Of a stretch of 64,000 nt of DNA, positions 40,169-48,237 are shown piece after piece; position 1 is the stretch's first letter, and each line of letters begins with the position of its first letter. The notes beneath the pieces are model-generated. The model did no database searches. It was given only the letters and a program-made list of their open reading frames with translations, and was not told where the DNA came from. The DNA is from Streptomyces griseomycini (GTDB taxonomy: Bacteria; Actinomycetota; Actinomycetes; Streptomycetales; Streptomycetaceae). Location of the stretch: contig NZ_JACHJI010000007.1 of the NCBI RefSeq assembly GCF_014203535.1, positions 417,882 to 481,881 on the forward strand, read 5' to 3'. The position numbers and the translations under genes are program-made.

Positions 40169-41167
40169 CTAGAGGAACGCCAGCTTCACCAGCCCGAACG
40201 ACACCGCGGCCACCGCCGCCGCCGCCGGCATGGTGATGAACCACCCGAGGACGATGTTCTTGGCCACCCCCCACCGCACCGCGTTGACCCGCTTCGTCGC
40301 CCCCACACCCATGATCGCGGACGTGATCACGTGCGTCGTCGAGATCGGCGCGTGGAACAGGAACGCCGACCCGAACATGATCGTCGCGCCGGTCGTCTCC
40401 GCCGCGAACCCCTGCGGCGGGTCCAGCTCGATGATCTTCCGGCCCAGCGTCCGCATGATGCGCCAGCCGCCCGCGTACGTACCCGCCGACAGCATCACCG
40501 CACAGGCGATCTTCACCCACACCGGGATCGGGTCGCCGTAGTCCTCGACGTCGGCGATGACCAGAGCCATCACCACGATGCCCATCGTCTTCTGCGCGTC
40601 CTGCAGACCGTGTCCCAGCGCCATGCCCGCCGCGGACACCGTCTGCGCGATGCGGAAGCCCCGCTTGGCCTTGTGCGGATTGGTCCGCCGGAAGATCCAC
40701 AGGATCGCCGTCATCACCAGGTAACCGGCGAGCAGACCCACCACCGGCGACACGAACATCGGGATGACGATCTTCTCCAGCACCCCGTCCCAGTACACGG
40801 TCGTGCCGCCGGCCAGCGCGGCGCCCACCATGCCGCCGAACAGGGCGTGCGAGGACGAGGACGGCAGCCCGAAGTACCAGGTGATCAGGTTCCAGACGAT
40901 CGCGCCCACCAGCGCGGCGAAGAGGATCCCCATCCCCGTCGAGCCCTCGGGCGTCTGGATCAGCCCCTCACTGACCGTCTTGGCGACCCCGGACCCCAGG
41001 AACGCGCCGGCCAGGTTCATGACGGCCGCCATCGCGAGCGCGGCCCGCGGGGTGAGCGCCCTCGTCGAGACCGAGGTGGCGATCGCGTTCGCCGAGTCGT
41101 GGAAGCCGTTGGTGTACGTGAAGAAGAGCGCGACCCCGATGGTCACGACCAGAGCGAAGGTGTCCAT
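40169..41167 (-). CDS. pit: Low-affinity inorganic phosphate transporter (PiT family)
   Basis: The 332-aa membrane protein has the two PiT signatures: GFHDSANAIATSVSTRAL (about residues 21-38) and, in the C-terminal half, AFLFHAPISTTHVITSAIMGVG (outline, about 270-291). About ten helices are predicted. PiT carriers import metal-phosphate by proton symport. It is co-transcribed behind the DUF47 gene (9-nt gap) and convergent with pstB. Confidence 0.93.
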   Translation of the reverse strand: MDTFALVVTIGVALFFTYTNGFHDSANAIATSVSTRALTPRAALAMAAVMNLAGAFLGSGVAKTVSEGLIQTPEGSTGMGILFAALVGAIVWNLITWYFGLPSSSSHALFGGMVGAALAGGTTVYWDGVLEKIVIPMFVSPVVGLLAGYLVMTAILWIFRRTNPHKAKRGFRIAQTVSAAGMALGHGLQDAQKTMGIVVMALVIADVEDYGDPIPVWVKIACAVMLSAGTYAGGWRIMRTLGRKIIELDPPQGFAAETTGATIMFGSAFLFHAPISTTHVITSAIMGVGATKRVNAVRWGVAKNIVLGWFITMPAAAAVAAVSFGLVKLAFL

Positions 41168-41176
41168 GGCCGGGCC

Positions 41177-41797
41177 TCAGGACTCCTTGACCGCGATGGT
41201 CTCCACCGTGTTCGCCACGTGCTCGAAGGCGTCGGCCGCCTCCTCCAGCACGTCCACGATCTGCTTCAGCTTCAGCACCTCGATCGCGTCGTACTTGCCG
41301 TTGAAGAGGTGGGCCAGCAGCTTGCGGTGGATCTGGTCGGCCTGGTTCTCCAGGCGGTTGACCTCGATCCAGTATTCGGTGAGGCTGTCCATCGTGCGCA
41401 GGTGCGGCATGGCCTCCGCGGTCAGCTCCGCGGCCCGCGCCAGCACCTCGATCTGCTGCTCGACGCCCCTGGGCAGTTCCTCGATGTTGTAGAGGACGAC
41501 CAGGTCGACGGCCTCCTCCATGAAGTCCATGATGTCGTCGAGGGACGACGCGAGGGAGTAGATGTCCTCGCGGTCGAAGGGCGTGATGAAGGAGGAGTTC
41601 AGCTGGTGGAAGATCGCATGCGTGGCGTCGTCACCTGCGTGTTCCGCGGCCCGCATACGCTCTGCGATCTCGGCCCGGGCGGAAGTGTCCGCCCCGAGCA
41701 GTTCCATCAGGAGTTTCGAGCCCGTGACGATGTTGTCCGCGGAGGCGGCGAACATGTCGTAGAAGCTCGTCTCCCTGGGGGTCAGACGAAAGCGCAC
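41177..41797 (-). CDS. DUF47/PhoU-like regulatory protein of Pit
   Basis: The 206-aa all-helical protein (VRFRLTPRETSFYDMFAASADNI, ADTSARAEIAERMRAAEHAGDDATH, FDREDIYSLASSLDDIMDFME) is the DUF47 family, PhoU-like proteins encoded directly before pit that tune the transporter. GTG at 41797 with GAGGA upstream gives the family start; the longer frame upstream would run across the csoR control region. Co-transcribed with pit. Confidence 0.92.
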   Translation of the reverse strand: MRFRLTPRETSFYDMFAASADNIVTGSKLLMELLGADTSARAEIAERMRAAEHAGDDATHAIFHQLNSSFITPFDREDIYSLASSLDDIMDFMEEAVDLVVLYNIEELPRGVEQQIEVLARAAELTAEAMPHLRTMDSLTEYWIEVNRLENQADQIHRKLLAHLFNGKYDAIEVLKLKQIVDVLEEAADAFEHVANTVETIAVKES

Positions 41798-41985
41798 GTG
41801 GGGTCCTCGATATGCATCGGTTTCGGTCAGGCTGATGCTAGGCGCATCATCCGGCCACGACGAACGGGCCGTCCCCCAGTGTCGCCCATCAGGCAGAGTG
41901 ACGAGCACGAGGGCGGTCAGCGGGCCGTATCCGGCCGCAGCGCACGACAGTGGCCAAGGGGCGTATACCCAGCAAAGTTCGGTAG

Positions 41986-42008
41986 CATATACCCACCAGG
42001 GGTATATG
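41986..42008. promoter_or_regulatory. CsoR operator upstream of csoR
   Basis: CATATACCC and GGGTATATG are separated by 5 nt (ACCAG), a palindrome with the GTATAxCCC-type arms known for CsoR sites, 28-51 nt before the csoR start. A further single half-site GCGTATACCC lies at 41961-41970. Copper-relieved autorepression is inferred from the family. Confidence 0.85.
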
Positions 42009-42036
42009 GCGCGCATCAGGACACCAGGAGGACGCG

Positions 42037-42468
42037 ATGACGACCACCGAGACCGGCGCGAACGCGCCCTCCTCCCAGGACGCGACGGGCGTGGCCGGGG
42101 TGACCGGCGTGACGCACGCGACCGGCACGACCGGCGTGCCCGGGGTGACGGACGGGACGGACGTCGTCACCGACCACGACCGCGGGATCCACGGCTACCA
42201 CCACCAGAAGCAGGACCACGTCAAGCGCCTGCGCCGCATCGAGGGCCAGATCCGCGGCCTGCAGCGGATGGTCGACGAGGACGTCTACTGCATCGACATA
42301 CTCACCCAGGTGTCCGCCTCCACCAAGGCGCTGCAGTCCTTCGCGCTGCAGCTGCTGGAGGAGCATCTGCGCCACTGCGTCGCGGACGCGGCCGTCAAGG
42401 GCGGCGACGAGATCGACGCGAAGGTCAAGGAGGCGACGCAGGCCATCGCCCGCATGATGCGGACGTGA
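42037..42468 (+). CDS. csoR: CsoR, copper(I)-sensing repressor
   Basis: The 143-aa protein contains the helical CsoR core (HVKRLRRIEGQIRGLQRMVDEDVYCIDILTQ, outline) with the Cu(I) ligands C85, H110 and C114. An N-terminal extension of about 50 residues rich in Thr/Gly/Val (AGVTGVTHATGTTGVPGV) is longer than in many CsoRs. ATG follows CAGGAGGACGCG. An operator lies just upstream. There is no copper ATPase or chaperone next to it, so it probably acts on distant copA genes, as in Streptomyces. Confidence 0.92.
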   Translation: MTTTETGANAPSSQDATGVAGVTGVTHATGTTGVPGVTDGTDVVTDHDRGIHGYHHQKQDHVKRLRRIEGQIRGLQRMVDEDVYCIDILTQVSASTKALQSFALQLLEEHLRHCVADAAVKGGDEIDAKVKEATQAIARMMRT

Positions 42469-42484
42469 CGCGGGCCTGAGCGGC

Positions 42485-42667
42485 CTACTCCTCCGGGAGG
42501 GCCTGCGCCCTGGCCTCGGCCACCCGCAGCACCTCGTCGATGCTCTCCAGGCTGAGCCGTTCCTCGGCGGCGGAGGCGGCGATGATCAGCTCTCCGCAGA
42601 GTTCGATCTCGGCGAGCGCCACGTGGTCCTGCACCGTCCCGCCCCCGAGCGGAGCCACGCGCCTCAC
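42485..42667 (-). CDS. 60-aa hypothetical protein
   Basis: The small acidic protein reads HVALAEIELCGELIIAASAAEERLSLESIDEVL and is probably all helical. Proteins of this kind are often conserved among Streptomyces next to csoR, but I do not recognise a family. It is convergent with csoR (16-nt gap), and its composition suits coding sequence. Confidence 0.55.
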   Translation of the reverse strand: MRRVAPLGGGTVQDHVALAEIELCGELIIAASAAEERLSLESIDEVLRVAEARAQALPEE

Positions 42668-42749
42668 CTCGTCCCTGCCGTCACCGGCTTCCTAGAGTAG
42701 GGAGCGGCCTACGCACCGCGCATGGCACGGAAGGGCTAGTTCAGGCCGG

Positions 42750-43607
42750 TCACTCCCCGGCCCGCCCCTCGGCGATCCGGCCCGCGTAGATGTCCTCCTC
42801 CTCGGGAAGCCGCACGTCGGCCGGGGCCCCGAAGTCGTACAGCAGCGTGGTCGAGGCGACCGCGACGGGCTTGCCCCGCTCCCCGTTGACGAAACTGAAC
42901 CGGTGCCGGACCTTGCGGATCCGGCCCTGGTCGTCGAGGTAGGCGTCGAACGGCACCTCGGTCGCGGCGAACCCTTTCGCCGCCGCGGCCAGCGGACCGC
43001 GGTTCGCGTCCGAGGCGTCCCGCGCGGCCTCCGCCAGGTCCGCCGTCCCCCGGTAGTGCCGCACCGGTGCCCCCGCGACCTCGGTCCGCCCCACGAACGT
43101 CGCCTCGCGCGTCCCGCGCAGCACCTCGGCGGCGGCGAACGGATCGGTGGCCCCGCCGGTGACGAGGTTCCCGTCGGACAGCGTCCCGGTGTCCACGCGC
43201 ACCCACTTGTCGGCGGGCACCCCCGCCCCCCGGTTCTTCATGAACAGCGCCCCGGGGGCGAGCAGTTCGATGATGGGCCGCCGCTCCGCGTCCCCCGCCG
43301 GATCCTGCGGCAGCAGCACCTTCAGCCGCCCCAGCCGCTTGCGGTAGTCGTACACGCCCTTGCCCCGGATGGTCACCCGGGTCCCGCCGGTGGCCATCTC
43401 CAGGGAGGTGCGCGCCTTGGAACTCCCGGCGTCCACCAGCGCGTCGGCCGCCCCGTGCAGCACCTCGACCGGATCGCCGGCCGGAGCGTCCCCGGTCACG
43501 GCGTTGCTCCGCGCGCAGCCCACGGCCCCCAGACAGAGGCAGCCCACGACCCCGGCCGCAACCACCGCGCCGCTCGTCCGCCGGTACCGCTGCTGTCGTC
43601 GAGCCAT
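42750..43607 (-). CDS. Lipoprotein of LolA/LprG-like fold
   Basis: The 285-aa protein has a lipoprotein signal with lipobox GAVGC (Cys31) and a mature domain of beta strands (GTRVTIRGKGVYDYRKRLGRLKVLL, IIELLAPGALFMKN, VRHYRGTADLAEAARDA, YLDDQGRIRKVRHRFSF). This pattern is like LppX/LprG or LolA domains that bind lipids at the outer membrane face. A lipid-carrier role is inferred. ATG gives MARRQQRYRR with a twin-Arg-like cluster. It is monocistronic. Confidence 0.75.
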   Translation of the reverse strand: MARRQQRYRRTSGAVVAAGVVGCLCLGAVGCARSNAVTGDAPAGDPVEVLHGAADALVDAGSSKARTSLEMATGGTRVTIRGKGVYDYRKRLGRLKVLLPQDPAGDAERRPIIELLAPGALFMKNRGAGVPADKWVRVDTGTLSDGNLVTGGATDPFAAAEVLRGTREATFVGRTEVAGAPVRHYRGTADLAEAARDASDANRGPLAAAAKGFAATEVPFDAYLDDQGRIRKVRHRFSFVNGERGKPVAVASTTLLYDFGAPADVRLPEEEDIYAGRIAEGRAGE

Positions 43608-43713
43608 CGCCCGCCTACCCCCGTTCCGTCCGACACGGGTCGCTTGTCGTTCCGGTTAACGACCGGTAGGAGACCCCGTCACGCCGCCGCGCCGGGGCGC
43701 TACGGTGGTCGGC

Positions 43714-43875
43714 GTGGCGCACCAGGACGACGAGGCGGACCCCGGACCGCACAGCACGACCACCACCGAACAGGGCCCCTTCTGCGTGGCCCGCTGCACC
43801 TGCGGCTGGCGCGGCCCGGCCAGGAGGGCCAGGAGCCAGGCCCGCACGGACGCCGAGAACCACACGGCCGAGTGA
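43714..43875 (+). CDS. 53-aa protein with Cys motif
   Basis: A GTG-started frame encodes AHQDDEADPG, a Thr run, then FCVARCTCGWRGPARRARSQA and an acidic end. The Cys-x3-Cys-x-Cys-x-Trp arrangement repeats a small conserved Streptomyces pattern ('C.CGWRGPxR'). It could be a metal-binding zinc-knuckle-like peptide. Too short for standard gene callers; function unknown. Confidence 0.6.
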   Translation: MAHQDDEADPGPHSTTTTEQGPFCVARCTCGWRGPARRARSQARTDAENHTAE

Positions 43876-43950
43876 CCCACGCCCTCCGGGGGCCGCGCCG
43901 CCCCCGCACACGGGTCGCGCCCGGCGGAGGCGTCGGACCCGGAGGAGGCG

Positions 43951-46900
43951 TCAGGCCCGGCCCTTTCCCCGCGGCCGTGCCGTGCCGTCCGCCCAGGCGC
44001 GGGCGAACCGTTCGTGCGCGGGCACGGGGAGGGCCGCCGGTGCGGCGGGAGCGGGGGCGGGCCGGGGTGCCTTCGCGCCGGTCAGTTCCCTGCGGACGGC
44101 ACGGTGGTGGTCGAGGGTCCAGCCGTTCCAGCGGCGCACCGTGCGGTCGGCCGGGCGGTCCAGGGCGTGCAGTTGGAGGTGGAGGGCCGCCGCGTCACGG
44201 CCGACGCCGAGGGCCGCCGCCACCTCGTCCACCAGGTCCGGGACGCTGAAGAGGGGGTTGGCCTCGTACTGGCCCGGCGGGACCGGGGTGGCGAGGGACC
44301 GGTCCGCCAGCGCGCGCAGGGCGGTGAGCAGTTCGGCGGGGGCGCCGGTGAGCCGGCCGATCAGGGCACGGGCGCCCCCGGCGGCCGGATCGCCGACCGG
44401 CCGCTCGGCGAGCGCCCAGGCGACGGCGGTGGCGGCGGCCCGGATCCCGTCGGCGTCGAGCGGTTCCTCCAGGCGACCGGTGAGCAGGGCGGTGGCCCAA
44501 CTCCCGGGCAGACCGTGGTCCTCGGCCAGCGCGGCGGCGTGGCTGCCGTCGTCGGCGTACGGGACGGGGGCGAGCAGGTCCGACCACGCGGCGGCCATCC
44601 GGTCCACGGCGGCGGTCATGCCGCCGGGGGCCCAGAGGTCGGCGGGATCGGCGGGCACGGCGGCGGCGAGCACCGCGCACCGGCCGGCGGGGCCGAGGTG
44701 CCGCCACAGGTCGTCGTACGCGCGCACGGCGTTCCGGTCCGCCTTGTACGGCTTCGCGCGGCACAGCTTGAGGTGCGCGGTGTGGTCGTCGCTGCCCGCG
44801 AAGCCGTCGACGACCAGCGCGGCGACCGGTCGCGGCACGCCCGTGCGCCAGCGGAACAGGTCCACCGCCTCCTCGGACACCGGGAGCGGGCCGTGCTCGT
44901 CGAGCAGGGCCAGCAGGCGGGGAAGGCGGGCGGTGTCGTCGCCGGTGACGGTGCGGACCTCGTCGTCCTCCGCGCCGGCGGGCGCGGTGTCGGCGGCGCG
45001 CTGGAGGAAGAGGGCGAGGTCGTCACGGACCGGGTGGGAGACCACCGTGGCCCCGGACGCCCGGAGTTCGGCGATCCGCTCCTCGGGGGCGTAGCCGGTC
45101 CGCCAGCTGCCGCCCGCTTCCGCGAACGGCTGGCGGCTCCAGACGTCGAGCAGCGCGGTGAGGGCCCTGCGCCGGTCGTCCGGGGTGCCCGCGACGACGG
45201 CCCGCCAGGCCACGGCGTCGATCCGGCCGACGAGCGCCGTCCAGTCGGGCGCCGGCGCGGGCAGGGCGAGCACCCGGACCTCGTCGTCGACCTCGCCGCG
45301 CAGATGACGGCCGTCGGCGGCGACGGAGGTGAGCAGGGCGGGCTGGGGGTGCGGGGACTGCCCGTGGCGCAGGTGCTTTCGGGGCAGCAGGCCCTGCAGC
45401 GCCGGGACGAGCAGGGTGTCGCGCACCGGGTCGGGCAGCTCGACGACCGGTCCGGAGCGCATGACGGCCACCCGGTGCGACAGCTCCCGGCGGCGGCGCA
45501 GCACGTCGGCGGCGAGCCGTGCGGCACGGGCGACGCCCTGCCGGATCCTCGGCTCGGTCACCCCGGGCAGGCCGGTGTCGCCCCCGGAGCGCAGCAGTGC
45601 GCGCACCGCCGCGTCGGTGACCGCGCGCAGCGCACGGGACGAGGACGCGTCGCGCGGGGTGAGGAAGTGCCAGAAGGCGGGCGGGGGGACGGGCCCGGCC
45701 TGCTCCCCGAGGGTGGCGCGGACCGGCCCGCGGTCGCGGCTTCCGGCGAAGCCCCGGACCTGCCAGAGCAGCGAGTTGTCCTCGGCGGCGTAACAGCGGA
45801 CGGTGGGACTGCCGGTGACGACGGCGTCCTCCCCGCCCTCCGGCAGGGCGAGGACGCCCCACGGGCGGCGGCCCCAGGTGCGGGTGCGGTAGGAGGCGGT
45901 GCGCCCGTCGACGGTCTCCAGCACGAACTCGCGCGGCGAGTAACCGGAGTACGGGCTGCGGTAGTGGACCCGGCAGCCGGTGAGCCGGCCGTCCTGGCCG
46001 AGCGGGGACGGCGGGGCGCCGTGCGGCAGCTCGGCGAGGATGCGGTGGTCGGAGAAGGGCTTCGTCCCCTCCGGGAACGCGTCCGGGAACGCGTCCGGGG
46101 AGTGGAAGGCGGGCAGGGTGCCGTCGGCGGTGGGCTCGCCGGTGACCGGGTCCAGGCGGGCCCACCCTCCGCCCCGGTCCTCGCTGAACACCTCCGTGCT
46201 CCAGAAGTCCCGCCCGTCGTGCATCTGGTAGTCGCGGTGACCGATGCCGCCGCGGCCGCCGGGACGCAGGACGCCCTCCCCGTCGAACCGGCCGCCGCCG
46301 TCCGGCGTCTGGAACTGGTAGCCGAGGCCGCCCTGGATGCTGCCGCCGTAGGGGCGCAGCCCGTAGGTCTGTTCCGGCCGGAACGTGTCGGCGGGGCTGC
46401 CGGACCAGTACGCCGTGCAGTGCCCGTCGCCGCCCGTCCCCTCCCAGGCGACGAGGAACTGCCCGCCCACCCAGTGCACCGTGTGCGGGCCGGCGCCGTC
46501 CGGCAGTTCCAGGGTGTGCTCGCCGCGCCGGCCCGCGTGGTCGACGGCGAACGCGCGGGTGTCCCCGTACACGGTGAGCACCGGCCAGGTGCAGGTGACG
46601 TGCACCGGCTCGTCCGGCCGGAACTCGGCGAGGGCCGCCTCCAGCGCGGGCCAGCCCAGTTCCTCGGGCAGTCCGGCGCGCAGGGCACGGGCCAGCGGGC
46701 CGGTGAGGTCCAGGGCGTCGAGGGCCTCCTCGATGCCGTCCAGGGCGACGGCGGTGGGCCGGTCCAGGAGGTCGCGCAGCTCGTCGACGGCCTCGTCGGC
46801 GGCGGCGAGCCCGCCGCCCCGCAGCGTGTCGAGCAGCTTCTCGACCCGGCCGTGCACCTCGGCGGCGATCTCCGGATTGTGCGGGAGCCGGCTGATGGCG

Positions 46901-48069
46901 GTGCCGCCCCGGGGGCGCAGCCCGGCGTGCACGGTGCCCTCCAGCCGCGGCCCGAACACGGGGTCGGCGGCGAGCGCCCTGAGGTCGCGCCGGGAGTCCT
47001 CGCCCCAGAACTCCAGGCGGACGGCGGGACCGGGGTCGTGGACGGGGACGCCCTCGGCGAGGCAGGCGTCGAGCAGGTCCGCGTCCAGGTGCGGCCACCG
47101 GTAGCGGTCCTCGTGCAGCCGGACCGGGGTGCCGTCCGCCTTCAGCAGCGGGGCGAACCGGGCGACCAGGTCGAAGAGTTCGGCGGGCATCGCCTGGCGC
47201 GTCACCCCGCCGCCGGCGACGGTGCGGTGCGAGTGGCGGGACGCGTAGCGGCGCAGCCACTCGCCGAGGCCGCCCTCCGGGACGATCCGGCCGGCCGCGG
47301 CGGCGTCGGCGGCGCCGCAGGAGACGAGCAGCCGCAGCCACGCGGCCGCGTCGTTCTTCGACTCGGGGAACAGGTCGAGGAGGGCGGCGGCCCGGTCGTC
47401 GGCCGGCGGATGGGCGGCGAGCGGGCCGCGCGCCTCGTCGAACAGCCGGTCCGGGACGGCCTTCCCGCGCGCCGACGCGAGTATCCCGCCCAGCACCCGG
47501 GCCTCCTCCTCGACGCCGAGGCCCGCGGCCCGCGCGGAGTCCCGGACCCGGCGGGCCAGATCGGCCGGGAGCTCGCCGGGCGACGCCGCCCAGGCGGTCA
47601 GCAGCGCCACGAACTCGCGGTGCGCGTCGCCCGGTTCGAGCACCGTGGCCAACCAGGCCGGAGCGCCGCTGAGTTCGGTGGCGGGGAGCGCGCCGAACCG
47701 GGCGAACAGCGCGAGGTTGGCCCGCCGCCAGCCGGGGTCGACGGGCAGTCCGTGGGTGCGTTCGGCGGTGCGGGCCCTCGCGTAGGCGCGGGCGGCGGAG
47801 CGCCGGTGCGTCTCCAGCATCCAGTGGCCGACGGTGTCCCAGAACCACGGCAGATGGGCGCCGGGCAGGTCCCGGGCCATGCGCTCCACGTCGTCCATGA
47901 ACCGTCCGGGCTTCTCCCAGGCGCCCGACCGCCCCCGTCCGGCCCGTGCGAGCAGGGCGCGCGCGTCGGCCTCGGCGCCGGGCCCCTGGGTGCGCGCCCA
48001 GTCGACGTACGTCTCGGAGACACGGTGATCGGCCGGGATCGGGACGGGAGTTCCCGTGCTGCTGGTCAT
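43951..48069 (-). CDS. 1372-aa orphan protein
   Basis: The protein starts MTSSTGTPVPIPADHRVSE. It has no transmembrane helix or signal peptide, and is largely helical and Ala/Asp/Arg-rich in its first 500 residues. A middle part rich in Trp/Tyr/Gly (about 580-800) reads like a beta-propeller-type domain, for example YWSGSPADTFRPEQTYGLRPYGGSIQGG. A second helical half ends with a Pro/Ala stretch and basic tail. I recognise no catalytic motif. The family seems Streptomyces-wide (very large, 'MolR/DUF4132-like' annotations are the closest I can recall), but this is not certain. It is divergent from the FAD oxidase gene. Confidence 0.75.
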   Translation of the reverse strand: MTSSTGTPVPIPADHRVSETYVDWARTQGPGAEADARALLARAGRGRSGAWEKPGRFMDDVERMARDLPGAHLPWFWDTVGHWMLETHRRSAARAYARARTAERTHGLPVDPGWRRANLALFARFGALPATELSGAPAWLATVLEPGDAHREFVALLTAWAASPGELPADLARRVRDSARAAGLGVEEEARVLGGILASARGKAVPDRLFDEARGPLAAHPPADDRAAALLDLFPESKNDAAAWLRLLVSCGAADAAAAGRIVPEGGLGEWLRRYASRHSHRTVAGGGVTRQAMPAELFDLVARFAPLLKADGTPVRLHEDRYRWPHLDADLLDACLAEGVPVHDPGPAVRLEFWGEDSRRDLRALAADPVFGPRLEGTVHAGLRPRGGTAISRLPHNPEIAAEVHGRVEKLLDTLRGGGLAAADEAVDELRDLLDRPTAVALDGIEEALDALDLTGPLARALRAGLPEELGWPALEAALAEFRPDEPVHVTCTWPVLTVYGDTRAFAVDHAGRRGEHTLELPDGAGPHTVHWVGGQFLVAWEGTGGDGHCTAYWSGSPADTFRPEQTYGLRPYGGSIQGGLGYQFQTPDGGGRFDGEGVLRPGGRGGIGHRDYQMHDGRDFWSTEVFSEDRGGGWARLDPVTGEPTADGTLPAFHSPDAFPDAFPEGTKPFSDHRILAELPHGAPPSPLGQDGRLTGCRVHYRSPYSGYSPREFVLETVDGRTASYRTRTWGRRPWGVLALPEGGEDAVVTGSPTVRCYAAEDNSLLWQVRGFAGSRDRGPVRATLGEQAGPVPPPAFWHFLTPRDASSSRALRAVTDAAVRALLRSGGDTGLPGVTEPRIRQGVARAARLAADVLRRRRELSHRVAVMRSGPVVELPDPVRDTLLVPALQGLLPRKHLRHGQSPHPQPALLTSVAADGRHLRGEVDDEVRVLALPAPAPDWTALVGRIDAVAWRAVVAGTPDDRRRALTALLDVWSRQPFAEAGGSWRTGYAPEERIAELRASGATVVSHPVRDDLALFLQRAADTAPAGAEDDEVRTVTGDDTARLPRLLALLDEHGPLPVSEEAVDLFRWRTGVPRPVAALVVDGFAGSDDHTAHLKLCRAKPYKADRNAVRAYDDLWRHLGPAGRCAVLAAAVPADPADLWAPGGMTAAVDRMAAAWSDLLAPVPYADDGSHAAALAEDHGLPGSWATALLTGRLEEPLDADGIRAAATAVAWALAERPVGDPAAGGARALIGRLTGAPAELLTALRALADRSLATPVPPGQYEANPLFSVPDLVDEVAAALGVGRDAAALHLQLHALDRPADRTVRRWNGWTLDHHRAVRRELTGAKAPRPAPAPAAPAALPVPAHERFARAWADGTARPRGKGRA

Positions 48070-48237
48070 GCGGACGAGTCTGGCAGGGGGGACTGACAGG
48101 GCGGACCGACGGAGCGGACCGGCAGCGGGCCCCGAGGCCGCGTCCGCCGTCCCCGGTCCGCGGCGGGCCGGGCGTCCCGCACCATGGAACCCGCACGGCC
48201 CCACACCCGTCCCGTTCCACGGATCCGGGAGGCCCCC

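Noticed and set aside
42668..42749. Possible tRNA or small RNA between the 60-aa ORF and the lipoprotein gene
   Set aside because: The GGGCTAGTTCAGG stretch looks tRNA-like, but no cloverleaf arms or T-loop consensus could be built.
44014..48096. 1360-codon open frame on the plus strand
   Set aside because: It is the antisense shadow of the 1372-aa minus-strand gene: Gly/Gln/Val/Arg-rich, no domains, and a result of the high GC at third positions.
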